This document shows, one piece after another, positions 46,217 to 55,691 of a stretch of 64,000 bases of DNA. Numbering within the stretch: the stretch's first letter is position 1; every line of letters begins with the position of its first letter. The position numbers and the translations under genes are program-made. The notes below the pieces were generated by a model. The model did no database searches and was not told where the DNA came from. It saw only the letters and a list, made by a program, of their open reading frames with translations. The stretch lies in the NCBI GenBank assembly GCA_964645775.1, contig CAZYBU010000007.1:1-64000 (forward strand), written 5' to 3'. The stretch is from CAZYBU01 sp964645775 (GTDB taxonomy: Bacteria; Spirochaetota; UBA4802; UBA5550).

Positions 46217-46331
46217 CTTTAAATGGGAAACGGGCCGTTTTGGGCTTTCAATTATCCGGCCCGTCTGTCTATTGATGCGTTACGAGTGCGTGCCGTCCGG
46301 AAATACAAAGGAGATATAAAAGGCGGAAAAA

Positions 46332-46850
46332 GTGGCCGGTAAGGACAAACAGGAAGTGGTTCCCATTGGCAGGGTCCATGATTCGGAGAGATGGATCGTT
46401 GTGCCCGGTACCATTAAAGAAGGCAAAAAGAAACGGATCAAGGAGATACGTTTTCAGAGGAAAAACTGCCTCTTTGCGGCCGGTGTACCCTCCAGTATCA
46501 TCGATTTTACCTACCGTACCGTTGTGAAGCTTAACCTCAGGGAAGAGACCCTGATCTTCTCCAGGGGAACGGTCCGCGGTACCGGAGGAAAGACTAACAG
46601 GGCCGTCTCTGTACGGCCTCTGGACTGGGACGTGGGCAGACTGATTACCATCCCACGGGAGATGAGGTACAGAGACCATGTTGCCATCTCCCTGGAGGGG
46701 GAGGAATATTCTCTCCGGGTCATGGAGATGGCCCTTCTTCTTGGGCTTCTACCCCTTGCTTTTCCAGGCCGGGAAAAAACATTTTATCCCGCTTTGGCCG
46801 TTGCCATTCTCGTGCGGGGATGGAAGGTTCTCGATCATGTAAGGGATTGA
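46332..46850 (+). CDS. Hypothetical protein with C-terminal hydrophobic segment
   Basis: This is a 172-residue protein of no family I recognise. The start is GTG 46332 with a poor GGCGGA upstream; a TAA is in frame five codons before it. The N-terminal two thirds are basic and beta-rich. There is a hydrophobic stretch at about 128-150 (VMEMALLLGLLPLAFPG) and ALAVAILVRGW near the end. It is the last gene in the + direction before the cyclase gene. Moderately likely to be real. Confidence 0.5.
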   Translation: MAGKDKQEVVPIGRVHDSERWIVVPGTIKEGKKKRIKEIRFQRKNCLFAAGVPSSIIDFTYRTVVKLNLREETLIFSRGTVRGTGGKTNRAVSVRPLDWDVGRLITIPREMRYRDHVAISLEGEEYSLRVMEMALLLGLLPLAFPGREKTFYPALAVAILVRGWKVLDHVRD

Positions 46851-46973
46851 GCATCCCTTATCCTCCCGGATAAAACGCTTCCCCTTGCCCGTATCGCTGA
46901 AGAGACCGGTATCGATTATTGAAGCGGGCTGAGTCTTTGGTCCGCTGTTTTTTTGAAGGAATACAAAATATCA

Positions 46974-47001
46974 TTGCCTGAACGCGGGAAGTCTGTATAC
47001 T
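46974..47001 (+). promoter_or_regulatory. Promoter placing the transcript start at the cyclase ATG
   Basis: TTGCCT (46974-46979), 16 bases, then TATACT (46996-47001). The ATG is at 47008, where transcription should start, and no ribosome-binding site precedes it. Together these suggest a leaderless mRNA. Confidence 0.5.
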
Positions 47002-47007
47002 CAATTT

Positions 47008-50000
47008 ATGGCTGGATACATACCGACATTCATAGCTGAAAAGCATCTTACGGATGAACGGCAGGGCGCTTTCAGCGCTTCAGTAATCTTCCTCGACATA
47101 TCGGGTTTCACGAAGATGACCTCTTCTCTCATGCGGCACGGGAAAGAGGGCGCGGAGGTCCTTTCAGGTATTCTCCGGGATATTTTTGGAAGGGTGGTGG
47201 ATATCATCATGGAGGAGGGAGGATGGGTCTCCACCTTTGCCGGAGACGCGGCAACCGGCATCTTTGAGGGCAGATACTCGAATAATGTTTGGCGCGCCGC
47301 CCTGCGGATAAACGAGCTCTTTGATAAAAATCATCTTCAGCGAACAAGCCTGGGAGACTTTTCTCTGGACGTTAAGACGGGTATCGACCGTGGGGAAGTG
47401 GAGTGGGGCATATTCGAGACAGGAAGTGGCGGCGTATATTATGTCCGGGGTGAAGGAATCGTGGGAGCGGCGGAAGCGGAGCACAGGGCTGCCAGCCGTG
47501 ATATTGTGATCACCTCTTCCATATCTACTATACCTGAAAACTGTTCCATTATTGAAGACAAAATGGATCCCGGATATCGGAAACTCCGCTCCCCTTCTGA
47601 TTCAGCGTCGATACCGAAAGGGAGAACGGTCCGGCCAGGTAAAAGTCTGAAGAACAGAAATGATATAGAAAATGAGTACGTATCCCTGGACCTTATCCCG
47701 GAACGACAGGTGGGCGAATTCCGGGACATAACCAGCGTATTCATATCCTTCCGTGAACCGGAGAAGGAGGGAGGACTGGCGGACCTTGTGGGAGAGATTC
47801 GTTCCCTCTCCGTAGAATTCGGAGGTTATTTTAATTTACTCGATTTTGGAGACAAGGGGGGGATTATCCTTCTGCTTTTCGGCGCTCCCATCTCGTATGA
47901 AAACAACACCCTCAGGGCCGTCAGGTTCGCAAGGTCTCTGCTGGACAGAAGGGGAGAGGAGGTCCGCATCGGCCTGGCATCGGGGACCGCTTACACCGGC
48001 CTGGTCGGGGGAGAAAAAAGAAAAACGTATACTGCCCTGGGCTCGGTGGTAAACCTGTCCGCGCGTATCTCCATGTCGGCTGAGTGGGGAGCCGCAGAAA
48101 CAGAGAACCATACCCGGAAAAGTGTTTCAGACAGGTTCACTATGAGCGATGCCGGGAAAAGGGACTTCAAGGGAATCTCTGAAGCTGTGGACCTTTTTCT
48201 CCTGGGAGAAGAGCTTTCCTTTACCCATGAAGAGTCGATAACGCCTCTGGGCCGAGAAGAAGAGAGTGAACAAATCGAGCGGTGGCTGGATGAACGTCTT
48301 GAAGCTGCGGCTGGGATTTTCTATGTTTACGGAGCGCCTGGCACAGGGAAACACCTTCTGGGTCAGTCCGTTGCCCGGGAAGCTTCAAAACGTTTCAGAG
48401 TCATTCATCTGCTCAGTGACACCATACTCAGAAAGAGCATGAATCCCTTTATTCGAGCGTTACCCGCCATCCTGCTTCCCGGGAAATCACAAACTCTCTC
48501 CGATCTCGATGCTTCCCTGGATGAGTTCATGAAGAACGCAACAGGAAGCGAAGAGGAGGGGAGGCTGCTTGAAGAGTTCAGGCGTTTTCTGCCGGCCCTT
48601 TTCGACCTGCTGGACTTTCCGGTGGAGGATCCGGGCTGGCAGAAACTTGACCCCCAGGGTCGGTTCGAGATGCAGCGCTCGGCCATCGCCCATGTCTTCT
48701 TTATACTGGCCATCCGTTCTCCTTTACTTCTCGTGGTGGAAGAGGCCCATGCCCTGGACGAGGATTCCCGGATGGTTTTCGATCGTATCGTAAGCGGCGG
48801 TCGGAACCTTCCCCTTGCTCTTCTGGCCCTGGCCCGTGAGGGGGACATTCGAGAGTTGCCTACCCTGACTTATCGGGTCCAGGCAGAATCTGAGAGCCTG
48901 ACGCTCGGCGCCCTTGGGAGCAAGGCGGCACGTTCACTGGTTAGCCGCACCCTTGGAGGTGAGCCCGACGATGAACTGATGAACTACCTTGAAGAGAGGT
49001 CGGGATTTAATCCTCTCTTTTTAACGGAACTGGCTCGCCATATGAGAGCTGAGAGGTTCATCGTTGAGAGGAAAGGGGAATTCAGCCTGAGCGGAGAAGA
49101 CAGCAGGGTCCCCGAGACCCTCTCCTCTATCATGGTATCGAGGGTCGACCGTCTTCCCGAAGGTGTCCGGAACCTTGTGCGGCTGGCCTCCGTTATTGGC
49201 AGGGAGTTTAACCGGGAAATTCTTCGAGAACTTGCGTCCCGGGAGATGTCCGAAGAAAGTGATTTTGAAAAGAACTTCAAGGAAGCCTTTGATAAGGGTA
49301 TCTGGAGTCAGCTCCATGGAGAGATCTATGTCTTTAACCAGCCCCTTATCCAGGAGGCCGCCTATGAGATGCAGTTCCAGGGGGAGTTGAAAGAGCTTCA
49401 CGGCAAGGTAGCCGGGCTGATAAGCGAAAAATTCAGGGACGACAGTAGTTACTATGCCGACCAGGCCCATCATTACGACAGAGCGGGCATGAAGAAGGAG
49501 ACCCTGGAGGCCCTGAAAGGGGCTGTTGAGTACGCGGCCTACAATTTCAAGAACAGGAAGGCCCTGGAGTTTATCGGCCGATACCTGGATCTTTCCGAGG
49601 AGGACCAGGGACGGCTGGAGATGTACCGCACCGCCGCAGATATTTATGAACTGACGGGAGAATGGAGTGAGGCCATTGACAGCCTGACCTATGGACTGGG
49701 GATTTCATTTATTGGCCGTATGCGACATGAACAGCCCCCTTTTCTGGCCCGGCTGGGCACCATATACCAGAAACAGGGGAACTCTCAACAAGCCCTTGAT
49801 GTTCTTCAGAGGGCCATCATCCTGGCCATGGAGGAGAACAACCGAGCTGTCCTGGCCGACGCCTACACATCCATGGGAAGGGCCTTCTGGAGCGTGGGAA
49901 ATTATGACGAGGCGTTCAATGCCCTTCGCCAGGCCGTCTATTTCAGCAAAAAACTCCGTGACAGTGAGAGGGAGGCTCTGGCCATCTATTACGAAGGTGT

Positions 50001-50913
50001 CGTCTTCCGGGACACGAACCGGTATGATAAGGCTATCGAGAAGTATACCCGCTCCCTGGAGATATTCAGGGAGCTGGACAATGACCGGCTGACGAGCTAT
50101 CCCATGTATGATCTTGCCGTGGTTTACCAGTACCAGGGACAGCTCGATGAATCTCAGGAATACTTCCAGAAGACGGTGGAAATTTATGAGCAGATAGCTT
50201 ACATGAGCGGTCTTTCCGCTGCCCATCTTAACCTTGGGGTCCTCCGGGACAGGAGGGGACATTTTGAAGAGGCCCTTGAATATTTCGGCCGGTCCCTGGA
50301 GATGGCCCAGCAGCTTCAGGAAGACCTGGCCATAGCGTACACGCTCTTCAGTATAGGTTCCACTTATTACAAGTTATACGATTACAGGAAGGCTCTGGCT
50401 TATCTGAAAGACTCCTATCGTCTAATGAAAGAGATAAACGCCCTGGGATATTTTGGATATGCCCTCTCCTATCTTGCTTCTCTTTATGCCCGGGACGGAA
50501 AGCTGGAATTCGCCATCCGTACGGCCTATCTTCATATACAGAACATGCAGAAGACGGGGAGCGACGTGGAGAACGGCAGAACATGGCTGGCCATGGCTCT
50601 CATTATGGAGAAGGAACCAGATCTTAATGATGACCTCTCCAGACGAATTGATGTCATATCCCGCCAGGCTGGACTTGAGAAACCCGGGGCTGAGGACTAT
50701 TATCTGAAGGCCATCGAAGTCTCTTCCCAAGCGAATTACGTCAACACTCTTATACCTGCCCGTCATCACTATGCCCACTTCCTTAAAGACCAAAAAAGAA
50801 AAAATGAAGCCCTTGAACAGATTAATCTTGCCCTGGATCTCGCCGTTACATCTGGATGGGAGAAGATGGAGGAAGATATCCGTGAGGAACTTCGCCACCT
50901 GTTTGGAGAATAA
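47008..50913 (+). CDS. Soluble-adenylyl-cyclase-like protein: tandem cyclase, P-loop NTPase, TPR
   Basis: This 1301-residue protein has the order C1 cyclase (~20-180), C2 cyclase (~235-400), P-loop NTPase (~410-780) and TPR-like repeats (~840-1290), the order of animal soluble adenylyl cyclase (ADCY10). C1 supplies the metal Asp D30 (FLDISGFT) and D80 (FAGDAA) but lacks the transition-state pair. C2 supplies K283 (FGDKGG), T342 and N349/R353 (TALGSVVNLSAR) but lacks the metal Asp. The halves are thus complementary and form one active site per heterodimer-like pair. Thr at the base-specificity position is the class IIIb mark, seen in bicarbonate-responsive cyclases. Walker A is GAPGTGKH (442-449), and LLLVVEEAHALDEDS is Walker-B-like. 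No TM or signal peptide, so cytosolic. Product is predicted to be cAMP. Not seen in this window: a CRP-type receptor. Confidence 0.88.
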   Translation: MAGYIPTFIAEKHLTDERQGAFSASVIFLDISGFTKMTSSLMRHGKEGAEVLSGILRDIFGRVVDIIMEEGGWVSTFAGDAATGIFEGRYSNNVWRAALRINELFDKNHLQRTSLGDFSLDVKTGIDRGEVEWGIFETGSGGVYYVRGEGIVGAAEAEHRAASRDIVITSSISTIPENCSIIEDKMDPGYRKLRSPSDSASIPKGRTVRPGKSLKNRNDIENEYVSLDLIPERQVGEFRDITSVFISFREPEKEGGLADLVGEIRSLSVEFGGYFNLLDFGDKGGIILLLFGAPISYENNTLRAVRFARSLLDRRGEEVRIGLASGTAYTGLVGGEKRKTYTALGSVVNLSARISMSAEWGAAETENHTRKSVSDRFTMSDAGKRDFKGISEAVDLFLLGEELSFTHEESITPLGREEESEQIERWLDERLEAAAGIFYVYGAPGTGKHLLGQSVAREASKRFRVIHLLSDTILRKSMNPFIRALPAILLPGKSQTLSDLDASLDEFMKNATGSEEEGRLLEEFRRFLPALFDLLDFPVEDPGWQKLDPQGRFEMQRSAIAHVFFILAIRSPLLLVVEEAHALDEDSRMVFDRIVSGGRNLPLALLALAREGDIRELPTLTYRVQAESESLTLGALGSKAARSLVSRTLGGEPDDELMNYLEERSGFNPLFLTELARHMRAERFIVERKGEFSLSGEDSRVPETLSSIMVSRVDRLPEGVRNLVRLASVIGREFNREILRELASREMSEESDFEKNFKEAFDKGIWSQLHGEIYVFNQPLIQEAAYEMQFQGELKELHGKVAGLISEKFRDDSSYYADQAHHYDRAGMKKETLEALKGAVEYAAYNFKNRKALEFIGRYLDLSEEDQGRLEMYRTAADIYELTGEWSEAIDSLTYGLGISFIGRMRHEQPPFLARLGTIYQKQGNSQQALDVLQRAIILAMEENNRAVLADAYTSMGRAFWSVGNYDEAFNALRQAVYFSKKLRDSEREALAIYYEGVVFRDTNRYDKAIEKYTRSLEIFRELDNDRLTSYPMYDLAVVYQYQGQLDESQEYFQKTVEIYEQIAYMSGLSAAHLNLGVLRDRRGHFEEALEYFGRSLEMAQQLQEDLAIAYTLFSIGSTYYKLYDYRKALAYLKDSYRLMKEINALGYFGYALSYLASLYARDGKLEFAIRTAYLHIQNMQKTGSDVENGRTWLAMALIMEKEPDLNDDLSRRIDVISRQAGLEKPGAEDYYLKAIEVSSQANYVNTLIPARHHYAHFLKDQKRKNEALEQINLALDLAVTSGWEKMEEDIREELRHLFGE

Positions 50914-51082
50914 TCGGCGTATGCTGTCATTTGGTTGACAGTGTAATGCTCACTGCTAACTATTGTAATAGTTGAAACTTGTACCGAAGTTTTGCAATCC
51001 TCTCTGTTATGACACTGAAGGACCGGGATGTTTTGTGAAACAGGTGTTGGGCTCCCGTGAGCTGATTTATTGAGAGAAAGAG

Positions 51083-52519
51083 ATGATTACTGAGAATCTG
51101 GTACAGATACCCTCGGAAGAGATCCGGGACCTGCTGCCCATAATAATTGAGAACGAAATACCTCTCAGAAGAAAGAAGAGCGACGGTTCGTTCAGCTTTA
51201 TACCGGCCAAAGATTTTGACGCTTACCTGAAGTCGAAACATGTAGAGTTTTATATTGACCCGGAAAGTTTACAAAAGGCCCGTCACGACCACAAAAAGCG
51301 CAATGAGCTGGAAGAGCAGGATAGCGTCGTAGCGGTGAAAGAGGCTCCGTCCGCCGAAGTCGAAGTCCCCCAAGCGGACAAGATCTTTGAGCAGCAGCTG
51401 GAAATGGCCAGGGAGATGGACCTGGGTGAACGTATCCAGGCCCTGATGAACAACAACTACAAGCTCAAGAGCCATTCCGAGACCATCGAACACTTTGATG
51501 ATATCGCCATGGCCCTGGCAGGGGAGGTCTTCTCCAGTTCTCTCATGATGAACAAGGCCACCTTTGAGGACAACCTGGCCGAATCCCAGCCACCTGATGG
51601 AATGAAACACCTTGTGGAGCAGACCTACAGCCTCATAGAGCACCTTCTTTTAATGCTCAGCCGGGGTAAGGCCTCCTTCAAGGACCTTGCCCGTCTTAAC
51701 AGTATTGACACAGGTTCCACCACCCTGGACCACATGAATCGGATGCTCATTCGCATGGTGGCCTTCCTCTTTTTCTATAACAGCTATTTCCAAAAATACT
51801 CTACAGAGGTCCAGAAATTCCGCGCCTATTTTCGCCAGAGATTTCTTCCCTACTATGACCAGATCGTAAAGGGCTCCCAGAATACCACCCTGGAGGTTGT
51901 TTTCAGGGGCGGTATCGGTCCGCTTAAGGACAGGAAGTCCTTTATCGAGTACAGTATGAGCGGCCTGATGCACGATATCGGTAAGCTCCCTGAGATCTAT
52001 TACCATGACGGGGGAGAAGGATACAATGTGCGGAAGGCCAGCCGGCACGTCTTCGATGGCTATAATATGCTCCTCCAGTCAAAACAGTTTTCATGGGGAA
52101 CGGTGGGTGCCTGTCTTCTTCACCATGATTACTATAACGCCCCCTACGGTTACCGGCAGTTGGATACCTTCAAACAGAAGTTTCCTGAGCGACGTACTCA
52201 GGACAGGTCCGGTACCAGCATAACATACCTCATGTCCCATAGCATCAATGATGTAGGATACGGAGCGGCTATCGGCTATTTTCCTTCAAAGGTCCTTGAG
52301 CTTATAGACGTGTTCGATTCCATGACCGATGAACGGAAAAAATACAGGCGATCGGCCTTTTCCCCCGAAGAAGCCGTCCAGGCCATGAAGAACGATTTCC
52401 TGGACGGATCCTACCCCGGGATAGACCCGATCCTCTATAATATTTTTATCGATTTTCTAAGCGTCAGTGGAGTCATCAGCGGCGGTTCCGGGATATCGAG
52501 GGAAAGCCTTAAGATTTAA
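51083..52519 (+). CDS. Diverged HD-GYP-like domain protein
   Basis: This 478-residue protein has its HD domain in the second half: GLMHDIGKLPEIYYHDG (about 293-309), a later His in SRHVFDGYN, then LLHHDYYNAPYGY where canonical HD-GYPs have HHExxDGxGYP. VLELIDVFDSMTDERKKYRR follows, the usual DvfDAlts.RpYr segment. The metal ligands HD and H are kept, but the GYP motif is altered, so hydrolysis of cyclic di-GMP is uncertain. The first ~280 residues have no domain I recognise. TTGACA at 50935 may be part of its promoter. ATG at 51083 follows GAGAGAAAGAG. Confidence 0.75.
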   Translation: MITENLVQIPSEEIRDLLPIIIENEIPLRRKKSDGSFSFIPAKDFDAYLKSKHVEFYIDPESLQKARHDHKKRNELEEQDSVVAVKEAPSAEVEVPQADKIFEQQLEMAREMDLGERIQALMNNNYKLKSHSETIEHFDDIAMALAGEVFSSSLMMNKATFEDNLAESQPPDGMKHLVEQTYSLIEHLLLMLSRGKASFKDLARLNSIDTGSTTLDHMNRMLIRMVAFLFFYNSYFQKYSTEVQKFRAYFRQRFLPYYDQIVKGSQNTTLEVVFRGGIGPLKDRKSFIEYSMSGLMHDIGKLPEIYYHDGGEGYNVRKASRHVFDGYNMLLQSKQFSWGTVGACLLHHDYYNAPYGYRQLDTFKQKFPERRTQDRSGTSITYLMSHSINDVGYGAAIGYFPSKVLELIDVFDSMTDERKKYRRSAFSPEEAVQAMKNDFLDGSYPGIDPILYNIFIDFLSVSGVISGGSGISRESLKI

Positions 52520-52542
52520 AAAAAGACCCGGTTTCCCGGGTC
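52518..52542 (-). terminator. Rho-independent terminator for the SDR gene (minus strand)
   Basis: GACCCGG/CCGGGTC form a 7-bp stem with loop TTTC at 52525-52542. On the minus strand it is followed by seven Ts (plus-strand As 52518-52524). It lies about 180 bases after the SDR stop and right beside the HD-domain gene stop, so it may serve both strands, though the plus side lacks a T run. Confidence 0.7.
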
Positions 52543-52550
52543 AGGATAAC

Positions 52551-52573
52551 AATCCTCATGTTAGCTGAGGATT
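52551..52573. repeat. Perfect 8-bp stem hairpin
   Basis: AATCCTCA (52551-52558) and TGAGGATT (52566-52573) are perfect inverted repeats around a 7-base loop. No T-run follows on either strand. It sits in the ~200-base gap between the HD-domain gene and the SDR stop. A second inverted repeat, ATTGAC-TGATAT-GTCAAT, is at 52671-52688. Confidence 0.5.
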
Positions 52574-52725
52574 ATGGTTGCATATCCCTGGAGGCTGAAA
52601 AAGGTATGCTGGCAGCAGAAACGGGAAGAGTATCCTTGCCATTTTATGCTGCGGATAAACAGTTACAAAAATTGACTGATATGTCAATCATTTTTGGCAA
52701 TAAAAAGCCTTTTTTTAAGGTATTC

Positions 52726-53517
52726 TCAAAAGAGCCGTCGAGTCTTTCCTCCATCTATGGGGATTGCCGCGCCTGTGATGTACGTGTTTCTTGGCGAACA
52801 GAGAAAAGCGGCCAGATCTCCGATCTCCTCCGGGTTTCCCGGACGTCCAAGGGGAATGTCTCCCGCGAATTCATCCAGGTATTCCTCCACGGTGATTCCC
52901 CGGCTTTCAGCCCGTTCCCGGGCCAGTTCGCGGATACGATCGGTCATGAATATACCGGGACAGATACTGTTGACCAGTATTCCAAAGGGGGCCATCTCCC
53001 GGGCCAGTGCCTTGGCCAGGCCCAGGACGGCGGGGCGGGATGCGTTGGAAAGAATGAGACCCTCCATGGCCTCCAGGCCGGCGATGGAGACGATCTGGCC
53101 GATGCGGCCGAAACCCTGCTCTTGCATGCCGGGGATCACAAGGGACGAGAGATGGGTGAGGGAACCCAGGGCCAGGTCGATGGCCAGCTGCCAGTTTTCC
53201 GGGCCGTGAGTAAGGAAGGGTCCGGGAGGCGGACCGCCGGCATTGGAGAAAAGAATATCGATACCACCGAATTCTTCTTTTGCCTTTTCCACGAGGTGTT
53301 CCCTATCATCCGGCTTCGTAAGGTCCGCGGGAAGGGGCAGGGGACGATTGCCGGTCTCTTCCTTCAATCGGGAGGCTGCAGCTTCCAGTTCCTTTTTGTT
53401 TCTCGCTGCCAAGGCCACACGGGCCCCTTCCATGAGGAGTGAACGGGCCACGGCATATCCCAGGCCGCGGCTTGAACCTCCCACGATGGCCCGTTTATTT
53501 TCCAGGTACAGTTCCAT
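52726..53517 (-). CDS. Short-chain dehydrogenase/reductase (SDR)
   Basis: This 263-residue SDR starts at ATG 53517, with AAAGGAGG spaced 5 bases upstream; an ATG at 53550 is an unneeded extension. The cofactor motif is GGSSRGLG, NAG is in LFSNAGGPP, and the catalytic Ser is in IVSIAG. The usual YxxxK is replaced by SNASRPAVLGLAKALA: Tyr is not at its normal place (Ser-Arg instead of Tyr...Lys). This variant is seen in some SDRs of the 3-oxoacyl-ACP reductase-like group with unclear catalysis. CPGIFMTDRI is the C-terminal motif. Long antisense open frames here are shadows. Confidence 0.85.
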   Translation of the reverse strand: MELYLENKRAIVGGSSRGLGYAVARSLLMEGARVALAARNKKELEAAASRLKEETGNRPLPLPADLTKPDDREHLVEKAKEEFGGIDILFSNAGGPPPGPFLTHGPENWQLAIDLALGSLTHLSSLVIPGMQEQGFGRIGQIVSIAGLEAMEGLILSNASRPAVLGLAKALAREMAPFGILVNSICPGIFMTDRIRELARERAESRGITVEEYLDEFAGDIPLGRPGNPEEIGDLAAFLCSPRNTYITGAAIPIDGGKTRRLF

Positions 53518-53661
53518 GGGTACCTCCTTTTCCAGATTAAAAAGTTCCATATAAGGAGGATAGGGTCAAGCCGGTTTCAGGAAGCATTTTCCTCTTGTAA
53601 ATGTGAACAGCTACCGTAGAATCCAGTAGAAATAGAGGAAATAAAGAACCGGAGGGAGCCT

Positions 53662-54072
53662 GTGATAAAAACCCGTTATGCAACGATTGGATTTATCCTT
53701 CCCGCCCTGTTCGCCGTGTCCGTTGCATTTTCCGGGACCTTTTTCAGCACTGGGGAGAGGGTATACGCCCAGTGGAAGCCTAACGCATGGTATGCGGGCA
53801 AAGTCGAAGGCACGTGTGCTGTCGGCTGGGAGGTCCTCTTCGATGACGGGGACAGGAAGTGCTGTTCCCGCCATCATATCGCCGCGGACAGGGTTCCGGC
53901 CGAAGATAAACTGAACGTGGGCGCCAGGGTCCTGGCTCTCTGGACCGACGGAAGGTATTATCCCGGCATCATTGCCGAGCTCGACAGGGGACGCTATTTC
54001 ATCCAGTTTGATGACGGTGACACACGAACCGTGCTCAGGGAGGAAATTCGTCTTCTGGCGCCGCCCGGGTAG
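53662..54072 (+). CDS. Exported tandem Tudor/Agenet-like protein
   Basis: This 136-residue protein starts at GTG 53662, preceded by GGAGGGAG. It has a signal peptide (about 1-25, FILPALFAVSVAFSGTF). The mature part holds two copies of a short Tudor-like barrel. The first is EGTCAVGWEVLFDDGDRKCC, preceded by VYAQWKPNAWYAGKV. The second is VLALWTDGRYYPGIIAELD, followed by YFIQFDDGDTRTV. Both copies have the aromatic and acidic pattern (W...WY.G.V...v.FDDGD). Such domains bind modified peptides in eukaryotes; here export makes a cell-envelope or matrix partner likelier. No partner is evident nearby. Confidence 0.75.
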   Translation: MIKTRYATIGFILPALFAVSVAFSGTFFSTGERVYAQWKPNAWYAGKVEGTCAVGWEVLFDDGDRKCCSRHHIAADRVPAEDKLNVGARVLALWTDGRYYPGIIAELDRGRYFIQFDDGDTRTVLREEIRLLAPPG

Positions 54073-54111
54073 ACTCTTCCGGGAGATAAGGCGGGGCCGT
54101 GTGGCGGGACA

Positions 54112-55461
54112 TTACTCGGAAGAAGAGGACGGCTTATCTCTGCCCCGAACCTTCTCGTTCACGTTGTCTGCCCTGAAAGAAAGTACAAACATGATCGCCG
54201 CGATGACAAGGCTCATGAATCCGGCCTGGAAATAGCTGTCAAACCACCTGAGTGAGAGGCTGAAGAGAAAGGGACCCAGGGCGCTTCCCGCCACCATCCA
54301 GCTGGCCGCGAATCCCGAGATGGCGCCCAGATGCCGGGTCCCATAGAAACGGGGCCAGGTGATGGTCGAGAGAATACCGAACATTCCCTGGGAAATTCCG
54401 TTCCCCGCAATAAGCATCCACACCGGAACCTCATTTCCGAGAAACATGACTCCGGCGGCAGAGAGCATGATGCTCGCTATGTGAATGTAAAGAAGCAGCT
54501 TCAGTCGGATGTAATCGCTGACCCATCCTGCAATGAAATGAGTAACAACGGCGACTACGGCCGATGGGAGAAAGATGGCGATGGCAGCGTCCCGGTTCAT
54601 CCCGCTGGTTTCGAAAATACTGACGATATGGAACGTTGTGGCTGTTATATGGTAAGAGAAGAGGCCAAGGGACAGAATGTAGATCCAGTAGGAATAATGC
54701 TTCACCGCTTCACCGAGGGTGTAGTCTCGTATCGGTTCGTAGAGAGGACCGGAACCTTTTGTATCAAGATGAAGTTCCCTTCCATCGGGGATGAGTCCGT
54801 GCTGCTGGGGATTGTCCCGGAACAAGATAATGGCTAAAAGGGTAAAAACCACGCCCACGAAGAAGGCTATCATTAGATAGGCCCTCTGCCAGGTATACGT
54901 CTCGATAAGAAGTCCGAATATCCTGGGGGCGTAAGAGAACCCGAAGGCGATAAAGATGCCGAGAAGAGCGCTGACAAGGCCACGTCTCTGGTTAAACCAT
55001 TTCATCACCATGTTTCTTGAGACCATGGTGAGAACTCCCTGGCCGAAGAATCGTATTCCCATGAAACCGAGGGTGATGAGGGGAAAGATGACAAAAGGAG
55101 CGCTAACCGGGAAGATGCCGGTAAGGAAGGCGTTTATCTCACCTATACGGGTTATATAGAGAAGGGAAAGCGCAAGGAACACGGAAGCGGCCGGCCCCAC
55201 CACCCGTGCGCCGAAACGGTCGTAGAGGGTGCCGGCATATGTCAAAAAGAGTGAACTGGTTATTGTTCCGATGAGGTAGGCCAGGCTTAAGCCGACTCTG
55301 GAAACTTCCAGGTGAGATATTAGAGGCTCCGTAAACATGGAGACCCCGATGGTCTGCCCCGGGGTACTTACGATTGTCCCGATGATTCCCATGACCAGGA
55401 TGAGCCATCCGTAGAAGAACGGAAATCTCTCCGGCTTGATGATGTCAGGTAGATGTTTCAA
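54112..55461 (-). CDS. MFS transporter
   Basis: This 449-residue carrier has about twelve hydrophobic helices. The family-type loop after helix 2 reads GTLYDRFGARVVG and fits the MFS motif A. A central cytosolic loop (about 215-250) is long and polar. It resembles oxalate/formate-antiporter-like or monocarboxylate-type members, but the substrate is not determined. ATG at 55461. It is convergent with the Tudor-like gene (39 bases apart). Confidence 0.88.
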   Translation of the reverse strand: MKHLPDIIKPERFPFFYGWLILVMGIIGTIVSTPGQTIGVSMFTEPLISHLEVSRVGLSLAYLIGTITSSLFLTYAGTLYDRFGARVVGPAASVFLALSLLYITRIGEINAFLTGIFPVSAPFVIFPLITLGFMGIRFFGQGVLTMVSRNMVMKWFNQRRGLVSALLGIFIAFGFSYAPRIFGLLIETYTWQRAYLMIAFFVGVVFTLLAIILFRDNPQQHGLIPDGRELHLDTKGSGPLYEPIRDYTLGEAVKHYSYWIYILSLGLFSYHITATTFHIVSIFETSGMNRDAAIAIFLPSAVVAVVTHFIAGWVSDYIRLKLLLYIHIASIMLSAAGVMFLGNEVPVWMLIAGNGISQGMFGILSTITWPRFYGTRHLGAISGFAASWMVAGSALGPFLFSLSLRWFDSYFQAGFMSLVIAAIMFVLSFRADNVNEKVRGRDKPSSSSE

Positions 55462-55691
55462 CAGGCAACCTTTCTTTTTATTCGTTTCAGGAATGTCATT
55501 GAATGGGATACCCTTTTACTTGTAAATCGATTCTTTTGAAGTTGTCGGGAGACAGGTGCGATACTCAATGATTTTTTCCCATCCTTAAAAGCGGGCTATG
55601 CCCGGACAAAAGGCGATTTTTTAATAATTCGCTTGTTATATTTATACAATGAAATAATGTAATGATACTATGGAAACCCGGGGGGCTGTCT

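Noticed and set aside
52558..53442. A 294-residue plus-strand open frame
   Set aside because: It is antisense to the SDR gene, whose motifs, start and ribosome-binding site are clear. The plus frame has no recognisable motif.
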